Made by a program: the position numbers and the translations under genes
Notes under the pieces: generated by a model
Seen by the model: only the letters and a program-made list of their open reading frames with translations
What the model was told of the DNA's origin: nothing
Databases searched by the model: none
From: Mesorhizobium sp. J8
GTDB taxonomy: Bacteria > Pseudomonadota > Alphaproteobacteria > Rhizobiales > Rhizobiaceae
Assembly: GCF_016591715.1 (NCBI RefSeq)
Contig: NZ_AP024109.1
Span: 1,488,001-1,552,000 of the forward strand
Direction of reading: 5' to 3'
DNA length: 64,000 bases
Shown: positions 48,731-57,879 of the stretch, one piece after another
Position numbering within the stretch: the first letter of the stretch is position 1
Layout of the letters: each line of letters opens with the position of its first letter

Positions 48731-49525
48731 ATGGGGATCATGCCAGTCCTTGAGGACATATCAGGGCCGGCCCACCCAACCGAGGCGGTCGAGGCCGATT
48801 TGGTTCTTGGGATGGCGCCGATGAAGCCACTGGTCCTGATCTGTTCGCAAGACACGGAGTTGTATCTGTTCCTCAATCACATTCTGGGGGTGGACGGCTT
48901 CACGACCGAGCCGGCTGGGGGCGTCAAGCAAGCACTTGCAGCGGCCGATGAGCGAGCACTTCAGGCAGTCGTGCTGGACTGCAGACCAGAAACCGCAACG
49001 GGCTCCACACTCTGCGCCAGGCTCAAGAGGGAGCCGCGGACCGGCGGCCTTCCCGTTATTGCGCTGATAGCGCCCGGCGCCGAGAACCAGCACCTCGATC
49101 TCTTGGAGGCAGGCATTGACGAGAGCTTTGTGCGGCCGATCAAGCCGGCCACGCTGCTTGACTGTCTGCGGACGAAACTGGCGCTGCCGAGGCCTGGTTC
49201 AAACGGGGTCGAAAACGGCAGCTGGCTCTGCTGCGGCGGCCTTGAGATGAAGCTCGATGCCTACCGAGTTCGCGGTAATGGTCACGACATCCATCTCGGA
49301 CCGCTCGAGTTCAACCTGCTGCGGCATTTGCTTGAGGCTCCTGGCAAGGTCTTCAGCCGAGACGAGCTGATCGAGGCGGCCTGGCCGGACAATATCCACA
49401 TCGGTGCACGCACCGTCGACGTCCATATCAGCCGGATCAGAAAGGCACTGAAGGCGGCCTCGCCCGGAAGCGTCATTCGTACCGTCAGATCGGCCGGCTA
49501 CTCGCTGGAGAAGTCGGATGGCTGA
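48731..49525 (+). CDS. OmpR/PhoB-type response regulator, 264 aa
   Basis: An N-terminal receiver domain (phosphorylated aspartate probably in AVVLDCRPE, lysine in FVRPIKPA) is followed by a winged-helix output domain (LGPLEFNLLRHLLEAPGKVF and ARTVDVHISRIRKAL). The start is uncertain: the receiver fold begins at MKPLVLICS near residue 32, and ATGs at 48731, 48740, 48815 and 48824 are all in frame. No sensor kinase gene is nearby. It directly follows the NifX-associated gene and is probably co-expressed with nif genes. Confidence 0.88.
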   Translation: MGIMPVLEDISGPAHPTEAVEADLVLGMAPMKPLVLICSQDTELYLFLNHILGVDGFTTEPAGGVKQALAAADERALQAVVLDCRPETATGSTLCARLKREPRTGGLPVIALIAPGAENQHLDLLEAGIDESFVRPIKPATLLDCLRTKLALPRPGSNGVENGSWLCCGGLEMKLDAYRVRGNGHDIHLGPLEFNLLRHLLEAPGKVFSRDELIEAAWPDNIHIGARTVDVHISRIRKALKAASPGSVIRTVRSAGYSLEKSDG

Positions 49526-49626
49526 ATGGCGTGCCGGTTTGGTGCCAGTTCCCATCCGCGCAAGCCAAGTCCTTACGGCCCCGAAACACGGCCTGCAGGT
49601 ACGATGACATACCCGGAAGCGGTCAC

Positions 49627-50493
49627 ATGGCCTTCAAAAGCGTACTTTGTGTGACGGGGTCTGACCACTCCGATGAAGACGTCAGGATAGCTGCCGGCTT
49701 GTGCGCCGAGGTCGGTGCGTATCTTTCGGTACTGATCATGGCGCCTCCACCGCTAGGCGATTGCGTCGCCGAGTGGCCAAGGCAATCCGCAGCGGCCATT
49801 GCGAGACTGGAAAGACAATATCGGCAAATCGAGAGATTTTCACACGACATGGCCATTCTGGAAAAAACATCCAGGGACATTCAAAAACTGCTGAGAGCCA
49901 TGTGGATTTGCTATGACGTCGATACCGACTACTGCGATCACGCCAGCGTCGGTGACGCGGTGCGACGGCGGGCGCTCTGCAGCGACCTCACTGTCGTTGG
50001 CCCAGCAGTTCTAAACGACATCAATCTCGGGTCTCTTGTTATCAACGGCAGTCTGTTCGATACCGGAAAGCCGGTGCTCGTGGTGCCGAAGGATGCTGAG
50101 GCGACTCTGTCGCCGCGGCGTGTGCTGGTCGGCTGGGATTCGCGCGTCGAGGCGTCCCGTGCGGTTGGCGAAGCGCTGGATTTGCTAGCCGCTGCCGAGG
50201 AAGTTCGCGTCACGTTAGTCGATCCGGAGGTGACCTCGACCGCAAACGGCGTGGAGCCGGGAGCCGATATAGCTGCCTATCTTGCGCGGCATGGTGTTCG
50301 GGTGTCAGTCGACCGGCTGGCGAGCGCCGGCAAACCGCCGGCAACGGTGCTGGCGCAGCACGCAATCGACACGTCCGCCAACATGATTGTCATGGGCGCT
50401 TATGGCAGCCGGCGGCTGCGCGAGCGGCTCTTCGGTGGCGTGAGGAGATGGATAGAAGAAAAGCCGTCATTGCCGCTGTTTTTGGCGCGCTGA
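49627..50493 (+). CDS. Universal stress protein with two Usp domains, 288 aa
   Basis: Two tandem UspA-like domains are present. The first begins MAFKSVLCVTGSDHSDEDVR; the second begins RRVLVGWDSRVEASRAV and carries MIVMGAYGSRRLRERLFGG, the G-2x-G-9x-G type nucleotide-binding loop. Only the second keeps this loop. GGAAG lies about 8 bases before the ATG. Its position after nif genes suggests a role in low-oxygen bacteroid metabolism. Confidence 0.9.
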   Translation: MAFKSVLCVTGSDHSDEDVRIAAGLCAEVGAYLSVLIMAPPPLGDCVAEWPRQSAAAIARLERQYRQIERFSHDMAILEKTSRDIQKLLRAMWICYDVDTDYCDHASVGDAVRRRALCSDLTVVGPAVLNDINLGSLVINGSLFDTGKPVLVVPKDAEATLSPRRVLVGWDSRVEASRAVGEALDLLAAAEEVRVTLVDPEVTSTANGVEPGADIAAYLARHGVRVSVDRLASAGKPPATVLAQHAIDTSANMIVMGAYGSRRLRERLFGGVRRWIEEKPSLPLFLAR

Positions 50494-50809
50494 CGCTTCC
50501 GAGGGTGCACCGATGCCGTTCGAAGCTATGCTTCCCCGCGTCACCTGCCTTGGTGCCAAGTCGGCGAAGGTTAGGCGAGGGGTTATGGGCGGCACGCACA
50601 CGGAGCGGCCTTTGCAATCGCAAATGCCGGGATCTGCCACCGGCTGAGAGACCGTAACGGCACACGCTCAAGCCGACAAGAAGCGGACGACCATGACGAT
50701 CTTGGTCATAGCCGGTGCGATCATCATGTCCCTCCCTTCCTCGGGCCGGCATACACATTGAGTGGTCCGTGGCCTGGCTTTTTCCCGGCGGCGCGGAGCG
50801 CGTGATCCA
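50494..50809. other. Intergenic, 316 bp
   Basis: I see nothing here that I can support as a gene. A tiny minus-strand frame of about 19 codons near 50670-50730 has a good GGAGGG site but no recognisable product. Confidence 0.4.
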
Positions 50810-50825
50810 TGTCCGAAACCTGACA
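50810..50825. promoter_or_regulatory. NifA upstream activator site for the TlpA-like unit
   Basis: The sequence TGTCCGAAACCTGACA fits TGT-N10-ACA. It lies about 97 bp upstream of the -24 box at 50922. Confidence 0.8.
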
Positions 50826-50921
50826 AGGGCGGCGAACATGTCGGGTTCAATACAACAGGCCACCTTGGGCACATGGGCGGTTTTCGAAGCGATACCATAC
50901 GCCTGCTGCGCGTAAGCGCAC

Positions 50922-50937
50922 TGGCACGGCCTTTGCT
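50922..50937 (+). promoter_or_regulatory. Sigma54 promoter of the TlpA-like/fdxB unit
   Basis: The site reads TGGCACGGCCTTTGCT, an excellent match with GG and GC ten bases apart. It lies about 170 bp before the TlpA-like start. Confidence 0.88.
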
Positions 50938-51108
50938 GGTTGAGATGCGGCAACACTGGATACGGCAAGAGTGAGTAATGGCTAGGTGCACGTCAGATGC
51001 CCGAGACGAGCGATGCTTCCCTTTCCTGAACCCGTGTGCCCCCTCGCCACGAGGGAAATAAGCGTGCGGGTAAAGTCGCAACCTTTGGCAATAGCCTTGG
51101 AGAGCAAC

Positions 51109-52335
51109 GTGGCATTGCAGATGGAGTCACTGGCTCCCTCGATCAAAGTCGAGACCTGGTTGCGTGGCGAGCCGCTTTCGAGTTTCCAGCCCGGCAAAGT
51201 GTACGTTGTCTCCTTTTGGGCTACTTGGTGCGGACCGAGTGTGGCGCTGCTGCTCGATCTGGTGGAGCTACAAGAGAAATACAAAAACGGCGGACTTGAA
51301 GTCATCGCAATAGCGGCTGACGAAGACGCTTCCTCGGCCGATGAGGCCCGAACCAAGCTGGACGCGTGGTTGACCGACAAGTGCTCGGATCTCAACTATC
51401 GGATCGCGTTCGACCCCACAGGCAAAATGAACAAGTTTTGGATGGAGCCCAGCTTTTCTGTCGGGCTTCCGACCTCGTTCGTGGTCGACCGGGACGGCCG
51501 CATCGCCTTTGTCGGTCCTCCCAGGCAGCTCGATGAGGTTTTGCCGAAGGTGCTTTACGGCAGCTGGCGCGCCAGCGATGAAGCGAAAGCCGCCGATATC
51601 GAGCGGATCGCCAGAAACGGCGCAATAGCGCGCGAACAGGCGTTGAGAAAGCCGATCAATGACAGATTTTGGGCGGCAGTGAAGCTAGAAGATTGGAAGA
51701 CGGCGCTCTCGGCGATTGAAGAGGGCATCGCCTTGGTGCCGGACGACATCAATTTCCGCCTGGCCCATGTGCATTTGGTGCTTCACAAAATGCACGACAT
51801 GTGGACCGGCGTCCCCCTCATGCGCGAATTGGTTCGCGACGCGATCGAAAGAAACTCCGAAGATTGGATGCTTGCAGCGCTAGGGCAACTCTTCGGTCCG
51901 ACGCAAGACCATTCGCGCTTTCCGTCTGCCGAGCGCTTCGCGATGGGCAAAGAGCTGTCCGAACACATCCTGGCACTCAATCCGCCGCAAGGCGACCGCC
52001 CCAAGTTCCGGTCCTATTCGGCGGTGGCCAGATATTATTACGACAGCGGCAAGAAGGATCGCGCGATCGAGTTGCTCAGGCTGGCACTGAAGTCGCTTGG
52101 CGGTCCAGACTCTGCCTCCGACGATCTAAGACAACATCTCCTACCTGATTTGCTGCAGGCCTTGGCTAACTACAAGGCCGGGAGGACTGTTACAGCGCTC
52201 TTTGCGCAGCTCAGCAAAGTAATTTCCCGGGGAAGCCATCGCGCGACCGGCCGGGGAAAATTCATAAAAAGGGGCGTCAACCTGAATGTTTACTGGCCAG
52301 TTCGTCCATTTCCCTGGCGTGACCGCAGCAAGTAG
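51109..52335 (+). CDS. TlpA-like thioredoxin-fold protein with CGPS active site, 408 aa
   Basis: The N-terminal ~190 residues are a TlpA/thioredoxin domain (VYVVSFWATWCGPS and GLPTSFVVDRDGRIAFVG). The usual CGPC is CGPS: cysteine 41 is present, but serine replaces the second cysteine at 44. It cannot cycle as a normal dithiol oxidoreductase. The C-terminal ~200 residues are alpha-helical and TPR-like (EDWKTALSAIEEGIALVPDD). No signal peptide is seen. I start at GTG 51109, with GGAGAG upstream; in-frame starts further 5' exist. It follows a strong NifA/sigma54 promoter. Confidence 0.8.
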   Translation: MALQMESLAPSIKVETWLRGEPLSSFQPGKVYVVSFWATWCGPSVALLLDLVELQEKYKNGGLEVIAIAADEDASSADEARTKLDAWLTDKCSDLNYRIAFDPTGKMNKFWMEPSFSVGLPTSFVVDRDGRIAFVGPPRQLDEVLPKVLYGSWRASDEAKAADIERIARNGAIAREQALRKPINDRFWAAVKLEDWKTALSAIEEGIALVPDDINFRLAHVHLVLHKMHDMWTGVPLMRELVRDAIERNSEDWMLAALGQLFGPTQDHSRFPSAERFAMGKELSEHILALNPPQGDRPKFRSYSAVARYYYDSGKKDRAIELLRLALKSLGGPDSASDDLRQHLLPDLLQALANYKAGRTVTALFAQLSKVISRGSHRATGRGKFIKRGVNLNVYWPVRPFPWRDRSK

Positions 52336-52339
52336 GCCC

Positions 52340-52594
52340 CATGCAGCGTCGGTTGGATCCTTTGCAACACTTTCAAGGCGCGGATTTTGCGATGATCGTC
52401 GGCCCCATCGCGGCGAAAGCGATGTTGGACCCGAAGCCGCCCAGAAGCTCTCGCGCTCGAAAATGCGTCCAAGGTCGGTCAGCGGGACATCGATTGTGTG
52501 GACATGCCTGCCCCGAGCCGCGCGTCGGCCGCGCACGTGCGCCCGAAGCAGGCGCTGCCGAGAAAGCAAATCGTGTTTTGAGGAAGAGGACTAG
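52340..52594 (+). pseudogene. Decayed second nifX copy
   Basis: Parts of the frames resemble the nifX 3' half: FAMIVGPIAAKAM recalls AIGGPSAAKV, AGAAEK recalls AGVAEKK, and a second frame ends FEEED before TAG as nifX ends FDDED before its stop. No single frame stays homologous throughout. It precedes the decayed copy of the NifX-associated gene, in the same order as the intact pair. Confidence 0.5.
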
Positions 52595-52598
52595 AAGA

Positions 52599-52988
52599 AT
52601 GTCTGACGCCGCGGTCTGCGCTGCTGTTAGCGAGGACGAGGCGGCCCTTGCCACCCCGTTTGTCAAATGCCTCGTGCGGCTGATCCGTGCTCAGGAGCCC
52701 AGGCATGGGCTATCCCAATCCCCACGCGCTGTGGAGGCTCGACATGTTTTACAGCGCCGTCGGGCTTGCGATTGCGGAGCGTTTCCGCCCGGTGATGTCG
52801 CCAATTGTGGAGGCCAAACACTTGAGGCTTTGGGTGCGGGCTTTTCGGCGCCAGGCGTTGGGTCGTTCTGTCCGGAGATCCACCGGTTCGGCTTCGAGAC
52901 GTTCCGGCAACTCGCGGAGGCCGGTACCAGACTGGTCGACGATGCGACCGCAGCCACCGAAGCCAGTCCCGAGGTCGCGCTGGCGTGA
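52599..52988 (+). pseudogene. Decayed second NifX-associated (DUF269) gene
   Basis: The start, [20 protein letters not shown], is nearly identical in pattern to the intact gene at 48233. After about 30 residues a deletion removes some 35-40 codons and the homology shifts to another frame ([20 protein letters not shown]). It then returns to the first frame for IHRFGFETFRQLAEAGT. A read-through frame of about 130 residues remains open but would not give a working protein. Confidence 0.85.
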
Positions 52989-53014
52989 AGGAAGCCGTTT
53001 TCGAGGAAGTGATC

Positions 53015-53218
53015 ATGTCTGACCTTGAGGAGTTGCAGAAGAAGGTCCGCAAGCTGCAGTCGCGTGCGGGAACCGCGAAGATGGAATTGCACGACCTTGC
53101 CGAGGACCTCCCGGTCAACTGGACTGAGATCAAGGCGGTTGCAGAAAAAACGTTCGCCGTTTTTGCCGAGTGGGACGCTGCCAAGAAAGATCTCGCTTCG
53201 TTGGAGAATTCGCGATGA
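53015..53218 (+). CDS. DUF683/CCE_0567-type small nif protein, 67 aa
   Basis: This is a short helical protein (LQKKVRKLQSRAGTAKMELH and LPVNWTEIKAVAE) of the family found with nifX and fdxB in nitrogen fixers. Its structure in relatives is a helical bundle; its role is not known. The ATG follows GAGGAAG by about 5 bases. The stop overlaps the fdxB start in an ATGA arrangement. Confidence 0.88.
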   Translation: MSDLEELQKKVRKLQSRAGTAKMELHDLAEDLPVNWTEIKAVAEKTFAVFAEWDAAKKDLASLENSR

Positions 53219-53532
53219 CGAGCACGTTCGTCACCCGCGATGGCTCCAGATGGATGCCGCAATATCTCACCGCTATCGATGGCACCACCTGCATTGGCTG
53301 CGGACGCTGCTTCAAGGTTTGCTCGCGCGAGGTCATGCACCTTTACGGCGTCGATGACGCGGGCGAAATCCTCGGCCCCTGCGACGGTGAAGACGACGAT
53401 TTCGATGGCGAGCTCAATCGCATGATCATGGTCGTCGACCATGCCGGCCGTTGCGTCGGCTGCGGAGCCTGCGCCCGCGTCTGCCCGAAGAACTGCCAGA
53501 CCCACGTTGCGGCCGACAAGGTCGCTGCGTGA
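53215..53532 (+). CDS. fdxB: FdxB, nif-associated ferredoxin III
   Basis: The 105-residue protein has two [4Fe-4S] motifs: CIGCGRCFKVCSREV and CVGCGACARVCPKNC. It begins MTSTFVTRDGSRWMPQY. This is the FdxB (ferredoxin III) type usually located downstream of nifX, and it probably serves NifEN-linked cofactor synthesis or electron supply. The start at 53215 is translationally coupled to the DUF683 gene. Confidence 0.94.
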   Translation: MTSTFVTRDGSRWMPQYLTAIDGTTCIGCGRCFKVCSREVMHLYGVDDAGEILGPCDGEDDDFDGELNRMIMVVDHAGRCVGCGACARVCPKNCQTHVAADKVAA

Positions 53533-53559
53533 TGTGGCGGACAAACCAGGAGAACGGCG

Positions 53560-53880
53560 TTGCCCTTTAGATTCTTTTGTCGCGCCCTATGGCTGATCCT
53601 GTGCAGCAACGCTGTGATTGTCTACTTTGCCTCTCATTCCATCCGCACGGTAGTAGTCACAACGCTGGCTTGTTCGCTGCTCCTCCAGGTAGGCTATTTC
53701 GCAACCGTGCTCTTTCTGATCTGGCGGTATCGCTGTGCTGACAGAGCTTGCCAGAGAGCCGAGCATTTCGCCGGTAGCAAGGAAGTTGGACACAAGTTGC
53801 CCGACTATGATGAGGTCGGGAATGAGTCTTCAGATGAGCCTCCGCTCTTTCCGATGGGCGGCATGTGGCTGCTGCACTGA
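53560..53880 (+). CDS. ExoX-like small membrane protein, 106 aa
   Basis: Two hydrophobic segments (LILCSNAVIVYFASHSI and LLLQVGYFATVLFLIWRY) match the pattern of ExoX/PsiA-type exopolysaccharide production repressors. The C-terminal ~50 residues are polar and unlike ExoX. I take TTG 53560, seven bases after GGAGAA, as start. It lies 27 bp after fdxB, so it belongs to a NifA-controlled unit. The effect would be reduced exopolysaccharide synthesis in bacteroids. Confidence 0.65.
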   Translation: MPFRFFCRALWLILCSNAVIVYFASHSIRTVVVTTLACSLLLQVGYFATVLFLIWRYRCADRACQRAEHFAGSKEVGHKLPDYDEVGNESSDEPPLFPMGGMWLLH

Positions 53881-54221
53881 GACGCGATGACGTGATCAAA
53901 GTCTGATTCACGCCACTTCGGATCAATCATGAACAATGGGTGGATCCTTCAAGGAACACTATGCTTGGTGGGGTCGACGGCGACCCGATTTGGTCGTGTT
54001 ATTCCCGGGAGCAGGTCACTCGGTCCGATAGGTATTGGTAGCCTATCGGCACGTCGGCATGCCCGGTGCTGGTCCCAATGACGAATGCGGCGCTGGAGCC
54101 AGCCTAGTGATGAAGCCCTTCTGAAACGGCGGACAGCGCAGCTGACCTCAGACCAAAACACGCGCCCTCAAAACGATGTGAACAGCCAGTTTCGGCTCGT
54201 TCACGGATACCCGGAGAGAAC
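53881..54221. other. Intergenic, 341 bp, upstream of acdS
   Basis: No gene is visible. I looked for a sigma54 promoter and NifA site before acdS and found no clean match. CGGCACGTCGGCATGC near 54044-54062 is off by one base in spacing. Confidence 0.5.
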
Positions 54222-55235
54222 ATGCTGGAAAAGTTCGAGCGTTATCCGCTCACCTTTGGACCGACGCCCATCGAAAAGCTGGACCGGCTCAGCAAGCATT
54301 TAGGGGGAAAGGTAGAAATCTACGCCAAACGCGAGGACTGCAACTCCGGTCTCGCGTTCGGTGGAAACAAGCTGCGCAAGCTCGAATACATCATTCCCGA
54401 TGCCATCGCGTCAGATGCCGATACGCTTGTCTCGATCGGTGGCGTGCAGTCAAACCACACGCGAATGGTGGCCGCGGTCGCCGCCAAGATCGGCATGAAA
54501 TGCCTCCTGGTTCAGGAGAGCTGGGTTCCCCATGAGGACGCCGTCTATGATCGGGTCGGCAATATTTTATTGAGCCGCATCATGGGAGCAGAGGTGCGCC
54601 TGGTCGAGGAAGGCTTTGACATCGGCATACGCCACAGTTGGGAAAAAGCGCTCTACGAGGTCAAGGCGAGTGGCGGGATACCCTATGCGATCCCAGCCGG
54701 GGCTTCTGTTCACCCGTACGGTGGCCTCGGCTATGTGGGGTTCGCGGAGGAGGTGCGCGCTCAGGAGAAAGAGCTGGGGTTTGCGTTTGACTTCATCGTC
54801 GTTTGCACGGTCACGGGCTCGACGCATGCCGGCATGCTCGTCGGCTTTGCTCAGCACGGTCGACAACGCAATGTCATCGGCATCGACGCCTCTGCCACTC
54901 CCTCGCGAACCAAGGCGCAGGTGCTTAGCATTGCCCAACATACTGCAGAGCTAGTCGATCTCGAAATAGAACCGGTCGAGGATGATGTGGTGTTGCTCGA
55001 AGGGTACGCCGGCCCGTGTTACGGCATTCCCTCCGACGGAACGAAGGAGGCGATCCGCCTATGTGCGCGACTCGAGGGTATGATTACCGATCCCGTTTAC
55101 GAAGGCAAATCGATGCAAGGGTTGATCGACCTCGTTCAGAAAGGTTTTTTCGCCGAGGGATCGAGGGTTCTTTTCGCGCATCTCGGCGGTGCGCCGGCGA
55201 TCAACGGCTATGGTTATACGTTTCGCAACGGCTGA
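54222..55235 (+). CDS. acdS: ACC deaminase (1-aminocyclopropane-1-carboxylate deaminase)
   Basis: AcdS breaks the ethylene precursor ACC into 2-oxobutyrate and ammonia, lowering plant ethylene and helping nodulation. The PLP lysine lies in [14 protein letters not shown] at residue 50, and [18 protein letters not shown] and [15 protein letters not shown] are conserved. The 337-residue length is standard. From memory, M. loti acdS lies in the symbiosis island and is NifA-dependent. Here I did not find a canonical promoter. No acdR-type regulator is adjacent. Confidence 0.97.
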   Translation: MLEKFERYPLTFGPTPIEKLDRLSKHLGGKVEIYAKREDCNSGLAFGGNKLRKLEYIIPDAIASDADTLVSIGGVQSNHTRMVAAVAAKIGMKCLLVQESWVPHEDAVYDRVGNILLSRIMGAEVRLVEEGFDIGIRHSWEKALYEVKASGGIPYAIPAGASVHPYGGLGYVGFAEEVRAQEKELGFAFDFIVVCTVTGSTHAGMLVGFAQHGRQRNVIGIDASATPSRTKAQVLSIAQHTAELVDLEIEPVEDDVVLLEGYAGPCYGIPSDGTKEAIRLCARLEGMITDPVYEGKSMQGLIDLVQKGFFAEGSRVLFAHLGGAPAINGYGYTFRNG

Positions 55236-56406
55236 CCCGGGCGCGACGCTTCAGCAGCGACCCGGTTGGGAGCCGCCGCGCCGGCTGCCGGCTGGGGAGC
55301 CGATGCTTCTGGAGCGGCCGGCGCAGTCGCCCGTGGATATTGCCATGGATTTATACAGCTGACGACGTCGGTGGGGCGCCGCCCAAATTCCGGGATCGCG
55401 TTGGCCTGCATCACGTGCGGTTCCCAGATGCATCACTCGGCCTGGCGGGCCGGGTTGCCAGCGCATTCCGCCCGGGTCGGCCGGGGCGGGTTTGATGATG
55501 AGATCATGAAGACAATCACGAGCGCATTTAGGGTGTCCTTGACAGGACGTCCGTGATCTCTTCTCCGGGTTTCACCGCCCGGGTGCGGGGCTGAGGATCG
55601 AGCGACTGCAAACCCACGGTGAGCGCGTCCGACTATGGGACCTCGTCCGCGATAGCTTTATCGACACTTGGTGCGGAGAACGTCTCAACTCGATATCGCG
55701 CCCCTCATCTGAAAATGGGATTTTTCCATGAACGGATTCGTCCTCGGCCGGCTCCCCTACGTCAAATCGCGTCGATCGCCCCGTCAGCGCCTGTCTATAG
55801 AGGAGCTGGTTGCAGCGCACAGGAACAAAGGCCTGACCCGGCGAAGTCCCGGACATCCTCGGGCGCAAAATCATCGCAGCTAAGTGTGAGGGCTGTAAAC
55901 GCCGGCTGACATTATTGAGTTTCAGGACCTGACTGAGGTACTTGAGGTCGACGTCTGCCAACTGCTGGCGCAAGTACGTCGCCACCGCGATCGCTATTGG
56001 GCACCCATATTGGTTGAGGTCGCGTCCTGTCGCCTCAATCGGCCGAGGCTGGGAGCCGTGGACTTTGGCTTTGTTCACTCTGCTCAAGCCACGATATGCG
56101 AAACGATCCGCTCGGGACGGTTCTACGGTCGCGTAGGAAACGGACATCCAGGTCGCGGTAATGAGCTCACGAATCAAGCGGCGTGCTGGGTTACAGCAGG
56201 GGCTTGTACTTCGAGCGCGAGAGTTCGCAGCCTCTTTCGTTCTTCATCATGCCTGTTGCCAATGCCGCTTCCACACCGGCGCCAGCAACGTAGGTGTCTG
56301 ATGTCCTGAGGCTGACCCGCGGCGAATTCACCATGACCGGGCGTTCGCCTCAGTCTAAATGCCTGCCTGGGCAGGGCATGCATGGATGCGCAACCCGGGC
56401 TCTAGC
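55236..56406. other. Intergenic, 1.17 kb, no gene supported
   Basis: Several overlapping frames exist on both strands, but none resembles a known family. One alanine/proline-rich frame near 55214-55414 looks like composition bias. This may be decayed island DNA. Confidence 0.45.
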
Positions 56407-56802
56407 TCAGATCGAGGGGGATGCGGCAGACATCATGATCGAATGTGAGTCTTCTGGTTCGACAGCGGCGACAGTGTTGTCATGCGCAAGCTCGGCGCAA
56501 GGGCTTGGCTCGCCTTCATATTGGCCGTCGGCGCGAAGCTCAGCGCAGGCACGACCGACACGCCGATCTAGGCTTGTGTCCAGCTGTCGCAAAAGCGTGT
56601 TTGGATTTTGTGCGCCCAGCGCCCCGAGGCCCTGTTTCCAAACGAGATAAACCACTGCCAGCGAGTATGCGACCTGCATGAGCAAAACACACAGGCCAGC
56701 TTGCACAAACACGGCGGTGAACGACCCGGTCAGGCAATAGGTGGCGATCGCGAAAACAGCCAAAGTGCCGATTATGCCGCTGACGAATCGGGCTGCGGCC
56801 AT
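56407..56802 (-). CDS. ExoX-type exopolysaccharide production repressor, 131 aa
   Basis: Two membrane segments, GTLAVFAIATYCLTGSF and LLMQVAYSLAVVYLVWK, match the classic ExoX/PsiA family motif. The C-terminal part (~75 residues) is polar. It would sit in the inner membrane and lower exopolysaccharide synthesis. The ATG at 56802 lies 4 bp after the nodS stop, so it is co-transcribed with nodS, probably from the nod box at 57880. A longer frame overlaps nodS. Confidence 0.8.
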   Translation of the reverse strand: MAAARFVSGIIGTLAVFAIATYCLTGSFTAVFVQAGLCVLLMQVAYSLAVVYLVWKQGLGALGAQNPNTLLRQLDTSLDRRVGRACAELRADGQYEGEPSPCAELAHDNTVAAVEPEDSHSIMMSAASPSI

Positions 56803-56806
56803 TTGC

Positions 56807-57439
56807 TCAATCCCGTCTTTCGCTTGCCGAACCCTCGGCTGGTTGAGCGGTGTTTTTGAAGAGTAGGACCAAATAGTCTTCGCATGAGCCATTCCCCTGG
56901 CATCGCACGCGCGGCAGCTGAGACCGCTTCGGGTGCAATGAGGCTATCGAGGGCCCGGCACTCGCGAAATGACCCCAACGCCGGTGAATTGAACCGCGCC
57001 GCGATCCGAAAACAAGGTGACCGTCCGGAGCAAGCACGCGAACCACATTTTCGAGCGGCGCTCGCAGTTCCGCTATGCCCGGGGGATGGCAAAGCACGTC
57101 GGTCCCAACAATAAGGTCGAACAACTCCCTGACTGCGCTGGGTTCGTCCTCGCAGACCACCCAATCGATGTGCGAGAAATTCTGCATGCGCAGGCGCGTC
57201 AGACAAGGCGCTTTCGGCTCGACATTCATGGCAGTGAGCCGTTCGCAATGCGGCGCTAGCTGTTCCGTGAAAGCCCTGGTCCCGCACCCGACCTGAAGCC
57301 CGTGCGTTACGGGGCCCTCGCAAAGTGCGAGCCGCAATAACTGCCTGTTCCAGTGGCGCTCAAAGGTGCTCGCGTCGATTGGCCCAGGATTGCTCTCGGC
57401 CAATTCCAAACATAAGGCTTGATGATCGTCATGCGCCAA
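56807..57439 (-). CDS. nodS: NodS-type Nod-factor N-methyltransferase, divergent
   Basis: The protein aligns to NodS: GPVTHGLQVGCGTRAFTEQLAPHC matches the SAM-binding region, and VRVLAPDGHLVFGSRRG and RRWGHFASA follow. NodS methylates the deacetylated Nod factor at the non-reducing end. In the SAM loop the usual GCxxGxFTE is GCGTRAFTE, so the second glycine is lost and activity is doubtful. I favour the TTG at 57439 (8 bases after GGAGG). An ATG at 57469 is in frame. Confidence 0.8.
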   Translation of the reverse strand: MAHDDHQALCLELAESNPGPIDASTFERHWNRQLLRLALCEGPVTHGLQVGCGTRAFTEQLAPHCERLTAMNVEPKAPCLTRLRMQNFSHIDWVVCEDEPSAVRELFDLIVGTDVLCHPPGIAELRAPLENVVRVLAPDGHLVFGSRRGSIHRRWGHFASAGPSIASLHPKRSQLPRVRCQGNGSCEDYLVLLFKNTAQPAEGSASERRD

Positions 57440-57644
57440 TGATGTGCCCTCCATCATCTTTGCGCGCATTAGGCCAAGGCTGCATCAGCGGGATCTGTCC
57501 CCAGCGGGCAACCTGGGGCAGCATGCGGCATGCGAAGTGGCTTTATATTCCCGGTAAACGCCGAACCTAACGGCTTCGGAGTCAGAGATTTGTTCTCCAC
57601 ATTGTCTTTTGCAGCGAAGAAGAGGCAGGATGGCCAATAGATGG

Positions 57645-57777
57645 TCTGCGGGCCATGGGTCTTGTCGGGCAGTGCGACCCGGAAGCGGAGTGCGTATTGT
57701 CCAATGGCGACAGGGGGAGGGGCGAGATCTTGCCCCGCCACAAAGAGCGTCCTAATCCACCGTACCTCAGAGCGCAC
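57645..57777 (-). pseudogene. nodA 5' remnant
   Basis: After GTG at 57777 the frame reads VRSEVRW, the NodA N-terminus (MRSEVRW), and later DKTHGP where NodA has RKTYGP. The intervening sequence is altered and about ten codons longer, and the rest of nodA is absent. It lies about 100 bp downstream of a nod box, the normal position for nodA. Confidence 0.6.
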
Positions 57778-57879
57778 CAACGGACCTCCTACGGCCACTT
57801 CCTGAAGCACGGGACAGGCTCTTTCGCTTGCCATCGACTTATCGGCAGATATCGGAGCCTTTTATAGTTTATACCTGTC

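Noticed and set aside
50668..50730. Tiny hydrophobic frame of about 19 codons with a strong ribosome-binding site
   Set aside because: Too short to support without homologues.
52341..52988. Single open frame of 215 codons spanning the decayed nifX and DUF269 copies
   Set aside because: It only stays open by chance; homology jumps between frames, so it was treated as two pseudogenes.
56772..57323. Minus-strand frame overlapping nodS
   Set aside because: It lies out of frame within nodS, which has clear family homology.
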